Assembly (NCBI RefSeq): GCF_003994485.1
Contig: NZ_RZNJ01000008.1
Coordinates: 440-64,439, forward strand
DNA from: Arsenicitalea aurantiaca
GTDB taxonomy: Bacteria; Pseudomonadota; Alphaproteobacteria; Rhizobiales; Devosiaceae
Reading direction: 5' to 3'
Length of the DNA: 64,000 nt
This document shows positions 62,668 through 64,000 of this stretch, piece after piece; position 1 is the stretch's first letter, and the number at the start of each line of letters is the position of its first letter. The position numbers and the translations under genes are program-made. A model generated the notes under the pieces. It saw only the letters and a program-made list of their open reading frames with translations, made no database searches and was not told the DNA's origin.

Positions 62668-62889
62668 ATGAAGCTTCTCACAGTTCAGGACGTCGCGGAC
62701 GCGATGAAGGTCTCCGAGAAAACGGTCCGACGACTGATCAAGCGCGGTGATCTTGCCGCCTACAAAGTGGGCGAGCGCGGTCAACTCCGCGTCAAAGAGT
62801 GCGACCTTGAGGGGTACTTGGAGGCGCAGCGAGTGGAGGTCGGATCGACGGGAGAAGCGAATGCGGAAGGGACGGAATCAGGCGAATGA
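62668..62889 (+). CDS. Excisionase-type (MerR-like) HTH DNA-binding protein
   Basis: The 73-residue protein is almost entirely a HTH_17/excisionase domain: LLTVQDVADAMKVSEKTVRRLIKRGDLAAYKVG and a wing with RVKECDLEGYL, followed by an acidic tail. Such proteins act as excision factors or as small regulators of accessory operons. GAGGAAC precedes the ATG. Its stop overlaps the GHKL ATPase start (ATGA), so the two are made together, which favours a regulator or recruiting subunit of that system. Confidence 0.82.
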   Translation: MKLLTVQDVADAMKVSEKTVRRLIKRGDLAAYKVGERGQLRVKECDLEGYLEAQRVEVGSTGEANAEGTESGE

Positions 62890-64000
62890 ACACCACTAGA
62901 CAACAGGACTTCTCGATTGTCGCCGTCGACAAGTTCATCCAGGCGACCCGCGACTCGGGGTACAAGGGAACGTCGAATGCTGTCGCAGAACTTGTCGACA
63001 ACTCGCTGCAGGCGGGCGCGACCTCAATCACGGTGTCCCTCACGGTGGACGAAGAAGAGGACGGGCGCTCGATCGTCCTAACCGTTATCGACAACGGATC
63101 TGGCATGGACGCCCAGACCTTGCGGACTGCGCTTCGGTTCGGCGGTAGCACTCGCTTCAACGATCGTGACGGCCTTGGGCGTTACGGCATGGGTCTGCCG
63201 AACAGTTCGTTGAGCCAGGCTAAGCGGGTCACCGTGCATAGTTGGAACTCGAAGCGCGGTCAGGTACTCACTTCCTATCTCGATCTCGAGATGATTGCGG
63301 CCGGGAAACTGACCGAGGTGCCGCAGCCACGTTGGGTCAAACGACCAGAGTTCGTAAATGGATATGAGTCTGGCACCGCCGTAACTTGGTCGCGCTGCGA
63401 CCGGCTCGATCACAAGCGCATTTCTACGATCACACGGAAACTCTTGGGGGCTCTGGGGCGGCAGTTCCGACACTTCTTGTGGAACGGCGTGTCCATCAAG
63501 GTGAACGGCGACGCTGTACAGCCCATCGACCCGCTCTTCCTCCACCCTGCCGCGCTGTACAGTGGCGCAACTCAGTTCGCAGAGGACATGGTCTACGAGG
63601 TTGCAGCGAACCCCGACGACCCCAGCATCACCGGTATCGTGAAGGTACGCTTTTCGGAACTGCCTGTCGACGATTGGTCGAAGTTGAGTAACGAGGAGAA
63701 GAGAACCCGCGGGATCGCTAAGGGTGCGGGCGTATCAATCGTACGTGCGGGTCGCGAGGTGGATTACGGTTGGTTCTTCCTTGGAGGAAAGCGCCGCGAG
63801 AACTACGACGACTGGTGGCGCTGCGAGATCAAGTTCGACCCAATCCTAGACGAGGCGTTTGGCATCACCCACACGAAGCAGCAAATCCGGCCACGCCTCC
63901 ACCTCATCGAGGCACTGAGCGCAGATTTGGAGGTGATGGCTCGCGCACTCAATAGCCGCGCGAGAAAGGCACACCTAAATGCGAAGGTCGCGGAGCGCTT
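62886..64000 (+). CDS. GHKL ATPase, MORC/Hsp90-like (3' end outside window)
   Basis: The frame is open from ATG 62886 to the window end: 371 residues of a longer protein. The Bergerat ATP-binding fold is clear: N-box ELVDNS (E35, D38, N39), G1 DNGSGM (69-74) and G2 GLGRYGMG (96-103), then a transducer-like region with SGTAVTW and a conserved lysine candidate in THTKQQIR near residue 330. This is the MORC-like/HATPase_c_3 type seen in restriction and defence islands as well as in DNA-repair proteins. Function depends on the missing 3' part and following genes. Confidence 0.85.
   Translation, partial: MNTTRQQDFSIVAVDKFIQATRDSGYKGTSNAVAELVDNSLQAGATSITVSLTVDEEEDGRSIVLTVIDNGSGMDAQTLRTALRFGGSTRFNDRDGLGRYGMGLPNSSLSQAKRVTVHSWNSKRGQVLTSYLDLEMIAAGKLTEVPQPRWVKRPEFVNGYESGTAVTWSRCDRLDHKRISTITRKLLGALGRQFRHFLWNGVSIKVNGDAVQPIDPLFLHPAALYSGATQFAEDMVYEVAANPDDPSITGIVKVRFSELPVDDWSKLSNEEKRTRGIAKGAGVSIVRAGREVDYGWFFLGGKRRENYDDWWRCEIKFDPILDEAFGITHTKQQIRPRLHLIEALSADLEVMARALNSRARKAHLNAKVAER

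Overview
This 64 kb window looks like chromosomal DNA of a GC-rich alphaproteobacterium, most likely a Hyphomicrobiales (rhizobial or Devosia-like) organism. The reasons are dense operons with ATGA/TGATG start-stop overlaps, many ABC and tripartite tricarboxylate (TTT) importers, and LacI, IclR and LysR regulators each paired with a catabolic operon. This placement is inference; no rRNA or other marker gene is present. I see no tRNA, rRNA, CRISPR array or intact insertion sequence.

Layout. 1-3.1 kb is a cyclic-di-GMP or surface locus (PilZ-type C-terminus, Cache/HAMP sensor, membrane EAL phosphodiesterase). 3.1-8.7 kb is a CUT2 sugar ABC importer operon ending in a metallo-beta-lactamase-fold lactonase-like enzyme, with a divergent LacI regulator. 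8.6-13.8 kb is a TTT operon with an amidohydrolase and its LacI regulator, next to an enolase-superfamily enzyme (13.9-15.0 kb). 15.1-16.3 kb holds a tautomerase/cupin gene wreck and an orphan NarL-type response regulator. 16.3-27.4 kb is a sugar-oxidation cluster: 2-keto-3-deoxygalactonate kinase and dehydratase on one strand; an IclR regulator fused to an SMP-30 lactonase, CUT1 ABC importer, short-chain dehydrogenase, DHDPS-family enzyme and second dehydratase on the other. The parts fit a dehydrogenase, lactonase, dehydratase, kinase/aldolase route for an aldose.

27.5-29 kb holds a secreted Gly/Ala/Asn-rich protein, a PRC-barrel protein and a DUF983 protein. 29.1-37.4 kb is a LysR-controlled dipeptide/oligopeptide ABC operon ending in a CocE/NonD alpha/beta-hydrolase. 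37.6-47 kb is a LysR-linked operon with an ABC importer, an enolase-superfamily dehydratase, a fumarase/PurB-superfamily lyase and a GH51 arabinofuranosidase. 47.1-48.7 kb has two DUF genes. 48.8-53.4 kb is an ssuABC-like operon carrying a DszB-like putative sulfinate desulfinase and an amidohydrolase, behind a decayed LysR gene. 53.9-59.9 kb is a second TTT operon with RraA-like and D-2-hydroxyacid dehydrogenase genes and an IclR regulator.

From about 59.9 kb the DNA becomes gene-poor and decayed (frameshifted MFS transporter, about 0.86 kb without a clear gene). It then enters an accessory module cut off by the window edge: an excisionase-type HTH protein overlapping a MORC/Hsp90-like GHKL ATPase, preceded by a perfect 14-bp palindrome. 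This edge and the DszB-like operon are the best candidates for something not yet described.
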